This document shows, piece after piece, positions 32,295-40,717 of a stretch of 46,184 bases of DNA. The notes beneath the pieces are model-generated. The model searched no databases and was not told the origin of the DNA. It saw nothing but the letters and a program-made list of their open reading frames with translations. The first letter of the stretch is position 1; the number at the start of each line of letters is the position of its first letter. The stretch is from NCBI GenBank assembly GCA_013286045.1, contig JABDGM010000026.1, forward strand, positions 1 through 46,184, written 5' to 3'. Made by a program: the position numbers and the translations under genes. The DNA is from Planctomycetota bacterium. Its GTDB lineage: Bacteria > Planctomycetota > Planctomycetia > Pirellulales > Lacipirellulaceae.

Positions 32295-32312
32295 AGTGGT
32301 TGATTCGAAGAA

Positions 32313-32410
32313 AAGACCTCTTCTGTCGCCCCGTTGGGGCTTTACGATTCATCGACCACGTTATCCAGTGGTTAACACCCCTGGCTATTAACTGCCGCCG
32401 CGTTGCGGCT
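32313..32410. repeat. Planctomycete-type palindromic intergenic repeat
   Basis: Three consecutive hairpins: GCCCC-GTT-GGGGC (32328-32340), CCAGTGG/CCCCTGG around TTAACA (about 32364-32383) and GCCGC/GCGGC (about 32393-32408). The wording (CCCCTGGCTATTA, CGCCGCGTTGCGGC) is like dispersed repeats I recall from planctomycete genomes. It lies between convergent genes and may also end transcription. Confidence 0.5.
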
Positions 32411-32427
32411 GAATCGTTCGCGCAGAT

Positions 32428-33231
32428 TTATAAACTTTCTCTAACCGACCGCCATCGGGCTTTCGGATTGACCAAATAAACCACGGCCGCGGCGAGCGCG
32501 ATGAGCGGGAAGAAAACCGAGATTGAGTAGACGGCGCTCCAATAGAGTATTTCCTCGATCGTGCCGCCGTTCATGAACGGAGAGGTGTGGTGACGCGCGG
32601 CCACGACAGCGATGGCGATCGACGCCGAGATCACGGCCGCCAGGAGCGCGTACCGCCAGCCGTCAGTGTCTGCTGAGCTGGCTGTGGTTCGAGGCTGGCG
32701 TCGCAGCCAGACGACGTAGAGAACGAGGAGGCCGACGGCGCCGATGACGCTGCTGAGGAGCTGTAGCAAGAAGAAAGTGGTAATAACGGTGCCGTGAAAC
32801 ACGGTTACGACTCGGCGGAGCACGACGAAGTGTTGCACGGGCCAACCGTACCAGTGGGTGAAGGAATCCCAAGCGATGTGCGTCCAGCCGCCGATGAGGA
32901 TCGAAATCACAGCGATGAGCAGGCCGCGGAGTGATGGCTTGGGCTTTTGGCGCGCCAATGGTGTGAGGGCGGCACGGTGGGGCTGTGGAAGGATGAAGCA
33001 CAGCGGCCAACGCAGCAAATAGAACAGGCCGAGCAGCATCAGGCTCGCCGGCAAGCAATCGGTGACGAGGCCCGGCAGCGTGTGGGCAGTTTTGGCGACG
33101 TCAAACTGTTCGACGAAATAGCCGAAGTCGGGCGCCATGCTGCCAATGACGAGCGCCGAAAAGTTTAAGTGCTTGGGACAGCAGCGGCGTAGCGGGACGA
33201 CGGCTAACGGATGGCTGAGCGTGTATGGCAT
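32428..33231 (-). CDS. DUF4184 family membrane protein
   Basis: A 267-residue protein starting MPYTLSHPLAVVPLRR, the DUF4184 signature, with LVIGSMAPDFGYFVE next. These resemble membrane-bound metal-dependent hydrolase-like (YdjM-type) motifs with conserved His and Asp (SHPLAV, MAPDF, GGWTHIAWDSFTH). Six or seven membrane helices follow. The enzymatic role is not established for the family. The gene is followed by a convergent repeat and preceded by a secreted-protein gene 12 bases away. Confidence 0.9.
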   Translation of the reverse strand: MPYTLSHPLAVVPLRRCCPKHLNFSALVIGSMAPDFGYFVEQFDVAKTAHTLPGLVTDCLPASLMLLGLFYLLRWPLCFILPQPHRAALTPLARQKPKPSLRGLLIAVISILIGGWTHIAWDSFTHWYGWPVQHFVVLRRVVTVFHGTVITTFFLLQLLSSVIGAVGLLVLYVVWLRRQPRTTASSADTDGWRYALLAAVISASIAIAVVAARHHTSPFMNGGTIEEILYWSAVYSISVFFPLIALAAAVVYLVNPKARWRSVRESL

Positions 33232-33243
33232 GCGGGCCGCGAT

Positions 33244-33819
33244 CTACTTCAGGGTGTCGAGTTTTGGCATTTCGTCCCACTTCATGAGAATTTTTTCCGG
33301 CCCGCCAAAAAAGTTCTTTGCCATCCAGATTTGCATCTTCTCGCGAGCATCGTCGCCGTAGACGCGATGTGAGTAGACGATCGCGGCACCCATGCCGTTG
33401 TAGATTTTGAAGCGAGAAAAATCGATTTCGCGGAAAGTAGGGCGGGTGAAGCCGATTTCGATGTAATGTTCCGCGGGCGCATCCTTGGTACGCGGGACGG
33501 AGTTTGTGCGAAGCACAAAGCCGCCGTGGTTCTTGTATCGGTCGAGAACCAAATTGGATTGCTTGGCGAGCGCCTCGCCGTCTTTGACGTCGCGGTATTG
33601 CCAGATAGTGACCATGTCGGTCCATTTTTCGAGATCTTCCTGCCCGGCGGGCGTGAACTCGTGCTGGTCGCCGCCGGTCCAGCGGTGGAAGTATTCGACG
33701 TCAGCGAATTTGAACGCGGCGGATTTGTCTTTGGAAGCTGCGGGTTCCTCGGCACTCCCAATCCCAGACGCGGCGATCGTGAACCACGCGATGAGTAAGA
33801 AGAGTTTCACCGACTTCAT
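33244..33819 (-). CDS. Secreted protein of unknown function
   Basis: A 191-residue protein starting at ATG 33819 (MKSVKLFLLIAWFTIAASGIGSAEE) with a clear signal peptide cleaved near SAEE. The mature part contains EYFHRWTGGDQHEFTPAGQEDLEKWTDMVT, typical of a planctomycete family without known function. An ATG at 33840 would add seven residues before the signal peptide. It ends 12 bases before the DUF4184 gene, in the same direction. Confidence 0.8.
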   Translation of the reverse strand: MKSVKLFLLIAWFTIAASGIGSAEEPAASKDKSAAFKFADVEYFHRWTGGDQHEFTPAGQEDLEKWTDMVTIWQYRDVKDGEALAKQSNLVLDRYKNHGGFVLRTNSVPRTKDAPAEHYIEIGFTRPTFREIDFSRFKIYNGMGAAIVYSHRVYGDDAREKMQIWMAKNFFGGPEKILMKWDEMPKLDTLK

Positions 33820-33870
33820 GAGAATAGAATGCAGATGCACTTTTTGAGTCTGACAGCTGGAGAAAACGAC

Positions 33871-34323
33871 CTATTTTTCCGAGCGTTTGGGCGGCCCTTG
33901 GCGAAAGCCGATCGCGACGCGGTTCCAGGCATTCATCGTGGCGATGATGAGCGTGAGATCGACAATGTCCTTCTCGCTGAACTGTTGCTTGACCTCCTCG
34001 TACGCATCATCCGGAATGCCGGTGTGCGAAACGTTGGTGACCGTCTCGGCCCAGGCGAGCGCCGCTCGTTCGCGGTCGTCGTAGAACGTGGTTTCGCGCC
34101 ACACGGGCAGGCAATCGAGCCGCTGCTGGGTTTCGCCATGTTCGCGAGCCTGGCGTGAGTGCATGTCGACGCAATACGCGCAGCCGTTGATTTGCGACGT
34201 GCGGAGGTCGACCAGCGCTCGCAGCCGCGGCTCGATGTTGGTGGATTTGAGGTAGGGATCAACGCTTTGCAGCGCTTTAAAACCGTCGGGGGCGACTTGT
34301 AGGTAAGCGATGCGGCGAGACAT
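33871..34323 (-). CDS. Carboxymuconolactone decarboxylase family protein (AhpD-like)
   Basis: A 150-residue protein starting at ATG 34323 (MSRRIAYLQVAPDGFKALQSV). The AhpD-type redox motif is CAYCVDMHSRQAREHGE, with CxxC and the downstream His. The C-terminal YEEVKQQFSEKDIVDLTLIIATMNAWNRVAIGF is also typical. Probably a peroxidase-like alkylhydroperoxidase rather than a decarboxylase. Interestingly this class is a frequent ECF41 partner, but this copy is 25 kb from the ECF41 gene and no matching promoter was seen. Confidence 0.93.
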   Translation of the reverse strand: MSRRIAYLQVAPDGFKALQSVDPYLKSTNIEPRLRALVDLRTSQINGCAYCVDMHSRQAREHGETQQRLDCLPVWRETTFYDDRERAALAWAETVTNVSHTGIPDDAYEEVKQQFSEKDIVDLTLIIATMNAWNRVAIGFRQGPPKRSEK

Positions 34324-34373
34324 TTCATTCACCACGGGGATACGGAGTGCACGGAGGAAGAAATTGACAAGGC

Positions 34374-34451
34374 ATTTAGACAGGATTTACAGGATCAGCG
34401 GGATAAGAATTCCTTCTTAAATCCTGTCCATCCTATAATTCCTGTCTAAAT
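34374..34451. repeat. 78-base palindromic element with 12-base terminal inverted repeats
   Basis: ATTTAGACAGGA (34374-34385) and TCCTGTCTAAAT (34440-34451) are exact inverted copies. Inside, ACAGGAT and ATCCTGT recur. The element resembles small dispersed repeats seen in many environmental genomes. It is preceded by another frequent intergenic phrase (CACCACGGGGATACGGAG, 34330-34347). Confidence 0.75.
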
Positions 34452-34472
34452 ATTTTCGCTGCAATCGTCGAG

Positions 34473-34964
34473 TCAGCAAGGTCCATCGTCGTTTGTGCGC
34501 CAATAGTCGCTCATTAGTTCATGGGACCATGCTGGTTGGTGGACGGTTTCGCGCGGCAGGAACTCGTTCATCACGGGTTTGATATCGAGCACGGGCGTGC
34601 CGTCGATCGCGTCGAGCGCCAACACTTTGAGCGTCCGGCCTTCGCGGCCGAGAATTCGGACCATCGTGCTCCCCAGTCGGTTCGGCCGGTTCTTTGCCCG
34701 TTGTGCGAAGATGCCGACCAGCGGCCACGCGGAGTTGCCGCGCGGGTGGCGAGCGCCGGACGTGATTTTATCTGGCGTGACGCGATCGAATACATAGATG
34801 ATTTCGGCGTGCGAAAAGTCTTCTATTCCAGCGAGGCTTTCTATTGGAACGTCGTCGCACAGCTCGATTTGGCTGACGACGTCGCCCCAATTGTCGTCGA
34901 TCGCTTCGTCGCGTGGCGAGCGGACGATTCCGATTGGCCGCATTATGTAGGGACTGTTAGACAT
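34473..34964 (-). CDS. trmO: tRNA (N6-threonylcarbamoyladenosine37-N6)-methyltransferase TrmO (TsaA)
   Basis: Methylates t6A at position 37 of certain tRNAs with S-adenosylmethionine. The 163-residue protein has the TsaA core: RPIGIVRSPR, IEDFSHAEIIYVFDRV, FAQRAKNRPNRLGSTMVRIL, and LKVLALDAIDGTPVLDIKPVMNEF. It lacks the extra C-terminal domain of the E. coli enzyme, as do many bacterial members. It stands alone between a dispersed repeat and an NTF2-like gene. The family is certain; the tRNA target is inferred from relatives. Confidence 0.88.
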   Translation of the reverse strand: MSNSPYIMRPIGIVRSPRDEAIDDNWGDVVSQIELCDDVPIESLAGIEDFSHAEIIYVFDRVTPDKITSGARHPRGNSAWPLVGIFAQRAKNRPNRLGSTMVRILGREGRTLKVLALDAIDGTPVLDIKPVMNEFLPRETVHQPAWSHELMSDYWRTNDDGPC

Positions 34965-35008
34965 TTAGTGTTTTTCGGCAACGCTTCTTATTTGAAACTG
35001 TCCTCGAG

Positions 35009-35404
35009 TTACCAAGGTTCAAAACAATCATAACTGCGCTGCGAGATAATTCGGCCATCGCGAAATTCTAGAAAGGATGCGAACCGTCCTCGCATCTCGG
35101 CGCCCGGCTCTAATGTACCAAGTGAGATGGCTAGTGTTCCGATCCATCGAAATTCGACTGCCACTTGATCTCCATCAGCGATGATTCGATCAATTTCGTA
35201 CCGCTGCGTGCTCATAACGCGCTGACCGCTAGCAGCCGCGTCGAGAATCTGCGCCAGGTTGCGTCGCGCGCCCGCTGGCATCAGCCGGTTTGGCAGTTCT
35301 TCTTGAACGATCTCCGGATGATAAAACGCGGCGAGCGATTCGCCGGTCACTCCGTTGGCAAGTGCTGCAAAATATTCGCGAGTGACGTCCGCAATATTTG
35401 CCAT
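35009..35404 (-). CDS. NTF2-like / SnoaL-type protein
   Basis: A 131-residue protein of the NTF2-like fold (IADVTREYFAALANGVTGESLAAFYHPEIVQEELPN, then GDQVAVEFRWIGTL and FASFLEFRDGRIISQRSYDCFEPW). Members include ketosteroid isomerases and polyketide cyclases, but most are uncharacterised binding proteins. It starts at ATG 35404 and lies 31 bases downstream of a methyltransferase on the same strand. Confidence 0.88.
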   Translation of the reverse strand: MANIADVTREYFAALANGVTGESLAAFYHPEIVQEELPNRLMPAGARRNLAQILDAAASGQRVMSTQRYEIDRIIADGDQVAVEFRWIGTLAISLGTLEPGAEMRGRFASFLEFRDGRIISQRSYDCFEPW

Positions 35405-35434
35405 GAGCGTTTTTAATCGCTACAAATCGTGCCG

Positions 35435-36049
35435 TTAAGTTCGGCGTTCGATCGTCACGAACCAGGTTTTCGGGCCGCCTTCCGAAAACTTCGCACCCTT
35501 GAAATTCGGGTTGATTTCGAAGTAATTCGGTTCGATGGATTGGATTTGCCAGCCAGTGGCGAAGGCTGATTTCAATTCGTCGCGTGTAATGCGGCGTGGG
35601 CCGAACTCGCCGGGCTCCTCGTTGCTAAAGCACATGAGAAAAACGCGGCCGCCCGGGTTGAGGACGTGTGCCAGGCCGGCGACGTACTTGCGGCGATCGT
35701 CGTCGGTGAAGACATGGAACAGACCGGAGTCGACAACAGCATTGAAGCGATCGGTCAGCTCGGTGAGCTTCGTCGCGTCACCGACGCGGAAATCAACTTT
35801 GAGATTTCGCTCTGCAGCTTTCGCGCGGGCGCGGCGAATCGGTTCCTCTAAATAGTCGAGGCCGGTGACTTGGTGGCCCTTCGCGGCGAAGTACAGGGCC
35901 ATGTCGCCCGTGCCGCAGCCGGCATCGAGGATGGGGTCTTTCACGTGATCCGCAATCGCGGCGAACGCGGATTGGATGCGGCCGATATCCCAGGGCGCTT
36001 CGCCGGCGTAGGCTTCTTGGAACGTTTGAGGGGTGGGAACTTGTGTCAT
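35435..36049 (-). CDS. Class I SAM-dependent methyltransferase
   Basis: A 204-residue methyltransferase starting at ATG 36049 (MTQVPTPQTFQEAYAGEAPWDIGRIQSAF). The motif APWDIG is typical of thiopurine- or tellurite-resistance-like methyltransferases. Motif I is ILDAGCGTGDMALYFAAKGHQVTGLDYLEEPI, and the later VVDSGLFHVFTDDDRRKYVAGLAHVLNPGGRVFLMCFSNEEPG fits the same group. A role in detoxifying thiols or metalloids is possible but not shown. The start is 18 bases after the stop of the PH-domain gene. Confidence 0.9.
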   Translation of the reverse strand: MTQVPTPQTFQEAYAGEAPWDIGRIQSAFAAIADHVKDPILDAGCGTGDMALYFAAKGHQVTGLDYLEEPIRRARAKAAERNLKVDFRVGDATKLTELTDRFNAVVDSGLFHVFTDDDRRKYVAGLAHVLNPGGRVFLMCFSNEEPGEFGPRRITRDELKSAFATGWQIQSIEPNYFEINPNFKGAKFSEGGPKTWFVTIERRT

Positions 36050-36066
36050 GCGGGGGCGCCTCCATA

Positions 36067-36654
36067 TCAATTATTGCTGGCAACGACATTCTGAAGCTTG
36101 GCCGCTTTCTGAGCACTTCGGATCGTCTCGTAGACGGATCGCGCCTCAGGAATCAATTCGAATTGTGGTACGGATTGGGGGCCGAGGCCCGGCCACGGCA
36201 TGTTCCCGTACATCGATTGCCAAAATGGGACTTGGCCGAATGTTATGGTGCCGACTGCTCCACTTTTTTCGGTCAGCGAGACATCGGTGAGCGTATCGAG
36301 GCTCAGCGATTTTGTTTGTTTGTAGAATAGACCTGAAATGATGATGATCCGCTCGGAAGTGACGCCGTAGGCGGTGTTAGCGCGTAGGCGAGCGTCAGCC
36401 CAAAACCGGCCGATGATCATGTAAAGCCCGACCAGCACGAATGGGATGCCCCAGATTTTGAACTCAATTGGCGCGTTTGTCGTTACGGCGCTGAATTCCC
36501 AAAAGATCGCGAAGCCGCCCCACATCAAGCTGAAGGGAATGAGGAACGCATCGCAGCCGCGAAGGAAGACGCCTTGTTGCGGTTCGCCGGACCAAAGGAG
36601 CTGCTCGCCGGCGGTAAGTTGTCCGCGAATAATTTCTTCAGGTATTTTCCACAT
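36067..36654 (-). CDS. PH domain-containing membrane protein
   Basis: A 195-residue protein with two membrane helices (about 36-55 and 68-84) after an N-terminal LTAGEQLLWSGEPQQGVFLR segment, then a bacterial PH-like domain (NTAYGVTSERIIIISGLFYKQTKSLSLDTLTDVSLTEK). This is the usual layout of bacterial PH proteins. Function unknown. It ends 18 bases before the methyltransferase start, so the two may be co-transcribed. Confidence 0.85.
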   Translation of the reverse strand: MWKIPEEIIRGQLTAGEQLLWSGEPQQGVFLRGCDAFLIPFSLMWGGFAIFWEFSAVTTNAPIEFKIWGIPFVLVGLYMIIGRFWADARLRANTAYGVTSERIIIISGLFYKQTKSLSLDTLTDVSLTEKSGAVGTITFGQVPFWQSMYGNMPWPGLGPQSVPQFELIPEARSVYETIRSAQKAAKLQNVVASNN

Positions 36655-36748
36655 GCTTCGCCAAAACGCTGCTGCCGGTTATGTGGATCACATTGTACTG
36701 TCACGGAAGGTGTAGCACAGCACACGGCAAATGCGATGCGGTAGCACG

Positions 36749-36970
36749 TTAAGACTTTTTCTTCTTGGTTTTCTTTTTCTTTGGCCAGCCCTCTTTCATT
36801 TGCTCGTAGCTTTCGCGACTGATCGTTGATTTTTTCTTGCTACGACTTTTACCCGCTTTCTTGCGACGATTGATATTTGCGACGAGCGAGTTTTTCTTTT
36901 TCAATTTTTTGGTGCTGCCCGACTTCTTGCGGACCGCCTTCTTCTTTCGAGCCGATTTTTTCTTGGCCAT
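36749..36970 (-). CDS. Lysine-rich small basic protein
   Basis: A 73-residue protein that is nearly half Lys and Arg (KKKSARKKKAVRKKSGSTKK...), histone H1-like in its tail composition, with a conserved-looking segment ISRESYEQMKEGWPKKK near the C-terminus. Binding to DNA or RNA is plausible from charge alone. The frame starts with ATG 36970 after GAGCTAGCG; no family name is recognised. Confidence 0.7.
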   Translation of the reverse strand: MAKKKSARKKKAVRKKSGSTKKLKKKNSLVANINRRKKAGKSRSKKKSTISRESYEQMKEGWPKKKKTKKKKS

Positions 36971-37034
36971 CGCTAGCTCCGTTTCTTCTTGCGAGTGCCG
37001 TCCGCGAATACCATCTGCCGATGAGTAAGTCGCG

Positions 37035-38024
37035 CTACTTGAATCCCATCACAGGGTGCGGAACATACGGCGCTTCGAGGCGTGCGACTTCCTCGGGCGA
37101 CAGTTTTAATTCGACTGCCGCGACGGCGTCGCTGAGATGCTCTGGTTTGGTTGCCCCGATGATCGGCGCGGTGACGTATGGCTTCGACAGATGCCAGGCT
37201 AGTGCGATTTGAGCCATCGGCACGCCCCGCTGGGCGGCGAGTGCCTGCAGCGCGTCGACGGTTTTGTGGTCGGCATCCTCAGTTGGTACGTACAGCGTCG
37301 AGCCGAAGGCGTCCCTCGTGCCAGTGGACCGGGCGGTGCCCTCGGTCTTCCACGGCCGGGCCAGTCGGCCGCGGGCGAGCGGGCTCCAGGGAATTACGCC
37401 GACGCCTTCGCTTTGGCAAAGCGGCATCATTTCGCGTTCTTCCTCGCGGTACATGAGGTTGTAGTGGTTCTGCATCGAGATGAATCGGGCCCAGCCGTTT
37501 TGATCGGATAGATAGAGCGCCTTAGCGAATTGCCAGGCGTACATGCTGCTCGCGCCGATGTAGCGGGCCTTGCCGGCGCGCACGACGTCGTTGAGCGCTT
37601 CGAGTGTTTCTTCGATCGGTGTATCGTAGTCCCAGCGGTGCGTCTGATAGAGGTCGACGTAGTCCGTGCCGAGGCGGCGGAGGCTGTTGTCGATTTCGGT
37701 GAGGATCGCCTTGCGCGAGAGCCCGGCGCCATTGGCGTCTGGCCGCATCCGTTGATGTACCTTCGTTGCGAGCACGATCGTTTCACGCGGGGCCATCTCT
37801 TTGAGCAGCTTGCCAACGATTTCTTCGCTGGTGCCGTCGGAGTAAACATTCGCCGTATCGAAGAAGTTGATGCCGGCATCGAGCGCCTGCTTGATGAAGG
37901 GGCGCGTTTCTTTTTCAGGCAGCGACCACGGATGGGGGCCGCGATCGGGCACACCGTAGCTCATGCAGCCGAGACAGATACGGGAGACTTTGAGGCCGGT
38001 GTGGCCGAGGCGGGTGTAGTTCAT
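37035..38024 (-). CDS. Aldo/keto reductase
   Basis: A 329-residue NADPH-dependent reductase starting at ATG 38024 (MNYTRLGHTGLKVSRICLGCMSYG). The AKR barrel motifs are present: INFFDTANVYSDGTSEEIVGKLL, IVLATKVHQRM, DYVDLYQTHRWDYDTPIEETLEALNDVVRAGKARYIGAS and MQNHYNLMYREEEREMMPLC. The catalytic Asp, Tyr, Lys and His are in these segments. It is close to YajO/YakC-type enzymes of broad specificity. An ATG further upstream at 38066 would add a low-complexity Ser-Pro stretch and is not preferred. Confidence 0.95.
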   Translation of the reverse strand: MNYTRLGHTGLKVSRICLGCMSYGVPDRGPHPWSLPEKETRPFIKQALDAGINFFDTANVYSDGTSEEIVGKLLKEMAPRETIVLATKVHQRMRPDANGAGLSRKAILTEIDNSLRRLGTDYVDLYQTHRWDYDTPIEETLEALNDVVRAGKARYIGASSMYAWQFAKALYLSDQNGWARFISMQNHYNLMYREEEREMMPLCQSEGVGVIPWSPLARGRLARPWKTEGTARSTGTRDAFGSTLYVPTEDADHKTVDALQALAAQRGVPMAQIALAWHLSKPYVTAPIIGATKPEHLSDAVAAVELKLSPEEVARLEAPYVPHPVMGFK

Positions 38025-38090
38025 CGAGGAAGGGGAGGGGCTAGGGGCTGAGGACGGCTTATGCAAACTTTGAATGGAGGATCATCGATC

Positions 38091-38627
38091 TTACTCGTCT
38101 TCACCGAGGGAGGCAGGGTTCATAGTGTTTACGTGTTGGCGATCGCGAACTTTTGACCACCATAGGAGCAACGGTCCCCACATTGGGAAAAGTATAATAT
38201 ATTGAGCCATCATGCCGCCGTTGGAAACTCCTGTCGCGGCCCCCACGCTTCGTCCGATGGTTGGCTCGAGCCATAATGACCCTACGGCGAAAAAGTATCC
38301 GACTTCGAAGAGAAGTATTAATGTAACGAGACGTACCCACCTCAGCCGCGATCGCACGAGGTCGATACCGCACACGAATAGGATGAGATAACAAGCGACG
38401 CAGATGCCCGACATCGTGTAGAAAGCCGGATAAAAATACGGTTCATTGCCGTTTTGGAGCATCGGCTCAAACACGCCGCGCGCAGCACCGATGATGATTG
38501 GTACGCTATACAAAATTCCTAACAATGACGTTAATATTGCCACTATCCCTACAATGATCGCCGGAACATTGGTCACGCGCATGTTCGTCGACGACTTTGT
38601 CTCGCGCAATGTGGAATCTTGTTCCAT
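38091..38627 (-). CDS. Membrane protein of unknown function
   Basis: A 178-residue protein with four predicted helices (near residues 23-45, 62-84, 92-115 and 135-158). The start is taken at ATG 38627; an internal ATG at 38582 (MRVTNVPAIIVGIVAIL) is an alternative. No family recognised. It is 13 bases downstream of the secreted-protein gene, in the same direction. Confidence 0.65.
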   Translation of the reverse strand: MEQDSTLRETKSSTNMRVTNVPAIIVGIVAILTSLLGILYSVPIIIGAARGVFEPMLQNGNEPYFYPAFYTMSGICVACYLILFVCGIDLVRSRLRWVRLVTLILLFEVGYFFAVGSLWLEPTIGRSVGAATGVSNGGMMAQYIILFPMWGPLLLWWSKVRDRQHVNTMNPASLGEDE

Positions 38628-38640
38628 AGCGGAACACCAG

Positions 38641-39246
38641 CTATTTATCTTTAGGATCTGATCTGGGTGCGATTTCGACCGATTCGATACCGCCGTTTTT
38701 CTTGAGGTCGGTGTCGTATTTGACTTTCGCTTCGAGCCGCACGTTCTTGAAGCCTTCGATCGTCGCTTTAGGTGGCGTGTTGTAGCCGGAACCCGGCTTC
38801 GTCACGACGATCTCTTTGATTTTGCCGCCGTCGACAAGCGCGTACGCTTCGGCGGGTTTGACGGGCCAGAGCTCGCCGTTTTGCGGGCGGAAGCGGTAGT
38901 AGTTCGCGACCTCGTCCATCCGGTCGTTGGTCACGTTCAGCGGTGCGAGCACCTTCATCAGCGCTTGTTTGTTGCGACGCGCTTCTTCTCCGGTGGGGCC
39001 GCGACCGCGCGCGGGCGTGACACCGCTGAAGGCTTGGCGAAATTCATCCGGCTTCACGCCGAGGCCGGCGGCCATCAGGTTAATCGGCCGGCCGTAGTCG
39101 TTCTTGCCGAGCTCATGGCCGCCGGAAAAGGTGACGGGGACTTTGGATTCATCAGCTCGCGCGATTTTGGCCATGGCTGCGAAAGATATTGTGAGAACGC
39201 ACGCGATCACACGTGCAAACAAAAGGCAGTTTGAGTTGCGGACCAT
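38641..39246 (-). CDS. Secreted protein of unknown function
   Basis: A 201-residue protein starting at ATG 39246 with AAAGGA upstream. A signal peptide is predicted (about 1-30, ending ARADE). The mature part has FSGGHELGKNDYGRPINLMAAGLGVKPDEFRQAFSGV and a C-terminal region with VTKPGSGYNTPPKATIEG, a pattern often seen in planctomycete secreted proteins. Function unknown. Confidence 0.75.
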   Translation of the reverse strand: MVRNSNCLLFARVIACVLTISFAAMAKIARADESKVPVTFSGGHELGKNDYGRPINLMAAGLGVKPDEFRQAFSGVTPARGRGPTGEEARRNKQALMKVLAPLNVTNDRMDEVANYYRFRPQNGELWPVKPAEAYALVDGGKIKEIVVTKPGSGYNTPPKATIEGFKNVRLEAKVKYDTDLKKNGGIESVEIAPRSDPKDK

Positions 39247-39390
39247 CGATTTTCCTTTGCAATTTGGAAACATCAGTCTAATGGCCGCCGGCGGAGATCG
39301 TCCACAAGCAGCCGATACCGCGGTATTTCGACGAGAACAAACGACCGCGGAAGAAATCGACGGAATTCAAAAAACCACATAGGCAAGTCG

Positions 39391-40374
39391 TTACTGCTCA
39401 CGGAGAGAGTCGCCCTGCGCCTTGTTTAGATCAATTCGCAGAATGATATTCTCGTCCCAGCGCCCGTTGCGAGCACCGCCGACGAAAAGGCTGACCGCAT
39501 CGTTCGATCCGACCAGCAGGAAGGGCGTTACGTGGCCAAAGCGATCTTCGTCGCCCCCGCTGCGCGGAGCGAGCACGCCTTTCGGTTTCCATACGAGGCC
39601 ATCGGTGCTCGTGGCGCAGCGCGTGCCCTCGCTGCTTTCGTACACCATCGCGTAGCCTTGGCCGATGCGGACGACATGCACGCCGCCTGCGTTCTCGCCG
39701 AACACGGGGCTAGTTTGTGGACGCGACCAATGGATGCCATCGCGAGACTCGGCGTATCCGACGGCGCGCGTCGAAACTTCCGCCACAGGAGCTCCGCTCG
39801 CTGGCGCGCCTGCGGGCAGGTCCTTCCGGCCGTCGTACCACATGCGAAACCGCTCGCCTTCGACGAGCACGCTGGGTCTGCCCACGAGCAGCGAATCCCA
39901 GTTGCCGGGCGCCGAAGGACGTAACACGACGCCGCGCTGCGACCAATGAATGCCATCGCCGGAAGTGGCCAACGCGATTTCGTCGTGAACTTCTGTCCCG
40001 GCGCGCGAATAGTACATGAAGTATGTGTCGCCGCGCTTGACGACGCTCGGGTCGTTTACGTGATTGGCGGTTGGGTCCTCGAGCACGACGCCGAGTTGCT
40101 GCCAAGAGCGGCCGTCTTGCGACTCGGCAAGCTGGATGCGGTCGTGGCCGTCGCGGCCCTGGCCACCGAACCACATGCGGAAGTGGCCGTTTTCGATGAG
40201 TATCTCGGGAGCGTAGACATTTCCCTTGCCGTGCGGGGCGGATTGGGCGTCGCCGCTGGGCGTGAACACGACGCTTACTGGCGTTGCTGTCGATTCGTCG
40301 CCCGCGTGGGCGTAGGCAGTTAGCAACAACACCGCGCCGATCGGGAGCATTCGACTATTAAGCACTACTGCCAT
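39391..40374 (-). CDS. Secreted five-bladed beta-propeller protein (GH43/GH32-like)
   Basis: A 327-residue exported protein with a signal peptide (about 1-24, ending AHAG). Repeats of the type FRMWFGGQGRDGHDRIQLAESQDGRSW, YFMYYSRAG...IALATSGDGIHW and FRMWYDGRKD...VGYAESRDGIHW are those of the five-bladed propeller of glycoside hydrolases and related phosphorylases. Sugar hydrolysis is possible but catalytic carboxylates cannot be fixed by eye. AGGAG lies about seven bases before ATG 40374. Confidence 0.85.
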   Translation of the reverse strand: MAVVLNSRMLPIGAVLLLTAYAHAGDESTATPVSVVFTPSGDAQSAPHGKGNVYAPEILIENGHFRMWFGGQGRDGHDRIQLAESQDGRSWQQLGVVLEDPTANHVNDPSVVKRGDTYFMYYSRAGTEVHDEIALATSGDGIHWSQRGVVLRPSAPGNWDSLLVGRPSVLVEGERFRMWYDGRKDLPAGAPASGAPVAEVSTRAVGYAESRDGIHWSRPQTSPVFGENAGGVHVVRIGQGYAMVYESSEGTRCATSTDGLVWKPKGVLAPRSGGDEDRFGHVTPFLLVGSNDAVSLFVGGARNGRWDENIILRIDLNKAQGDSLREQ

Positions 40375-40409
40375 GTCGGGCTCCTGGGAAGTGCGATTGG
40401 ACGGTCGAC

Positions 40410-40700
40410 TCAGCGAAAAACTGGGAGTGCGGCGCGATATTCCGCATGCGCGCCCATGATGGCATCATGGCATGCAGTGCAAACAAGCCCGGACTCTTGG
40501 CCGTCGTGCGTGCCTTGGTGATCGTGGTCGATGACGCACGGCAGAAGTGCGAACCGCGCTCGAATCGCCGGTCGATCCAGCCAACAGGCAAAGTACACCC
40601 ATTCGCGGCAGTTGCTGGTCCACGGTTGGCCGCGAAAAGTAATCGGGATGTTGGTTGCGATAAGTGCTTGTTCAAGTTGTGCTAAATGTTCGCAGACCAT
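40410..40700 (-). CDS. Small conserved Cys/His-rich protein of unknown function
   Basis: A 96-residue protein from ATG 40700 (MVCEHLAQLEQALIATNIPITFRGQPW). It has several Cys and His residues (VCEH, NCREWVYFACWLD, CVIDHDHQGTHDGQESGLVCTACHDAIMG). CTACH has the form of a c-type haem site, but with no signal peptide a zinc site is more likely. The pattern looks conserved from memory in other bacteria, but I cannot name a family. It begins 17 bases after the stop of the phytanoyl-CoA dioxygenase-like gene. Confidence 0.7.
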   Translation of the reverse strand: MVCEHLAQLEQALIATNIPITFRGQPWTSNCREWVYFACWLDRPAIRARFALLPCVIDHDHQGTHDGQESGLVCTACHDAIMGAHAEYRAALPVFR

Positions 40701-40717
40701 CGGTGCTACATTTCGAT

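Noticed and set aside
33871..34323. The AhpD-like gene as a member of the ECF41 regulon
   Set aside because: The family is a common ECF41 partner, but no TGTCACA-N16-CGTC site was seen upstream and the gene is 25 kb away.
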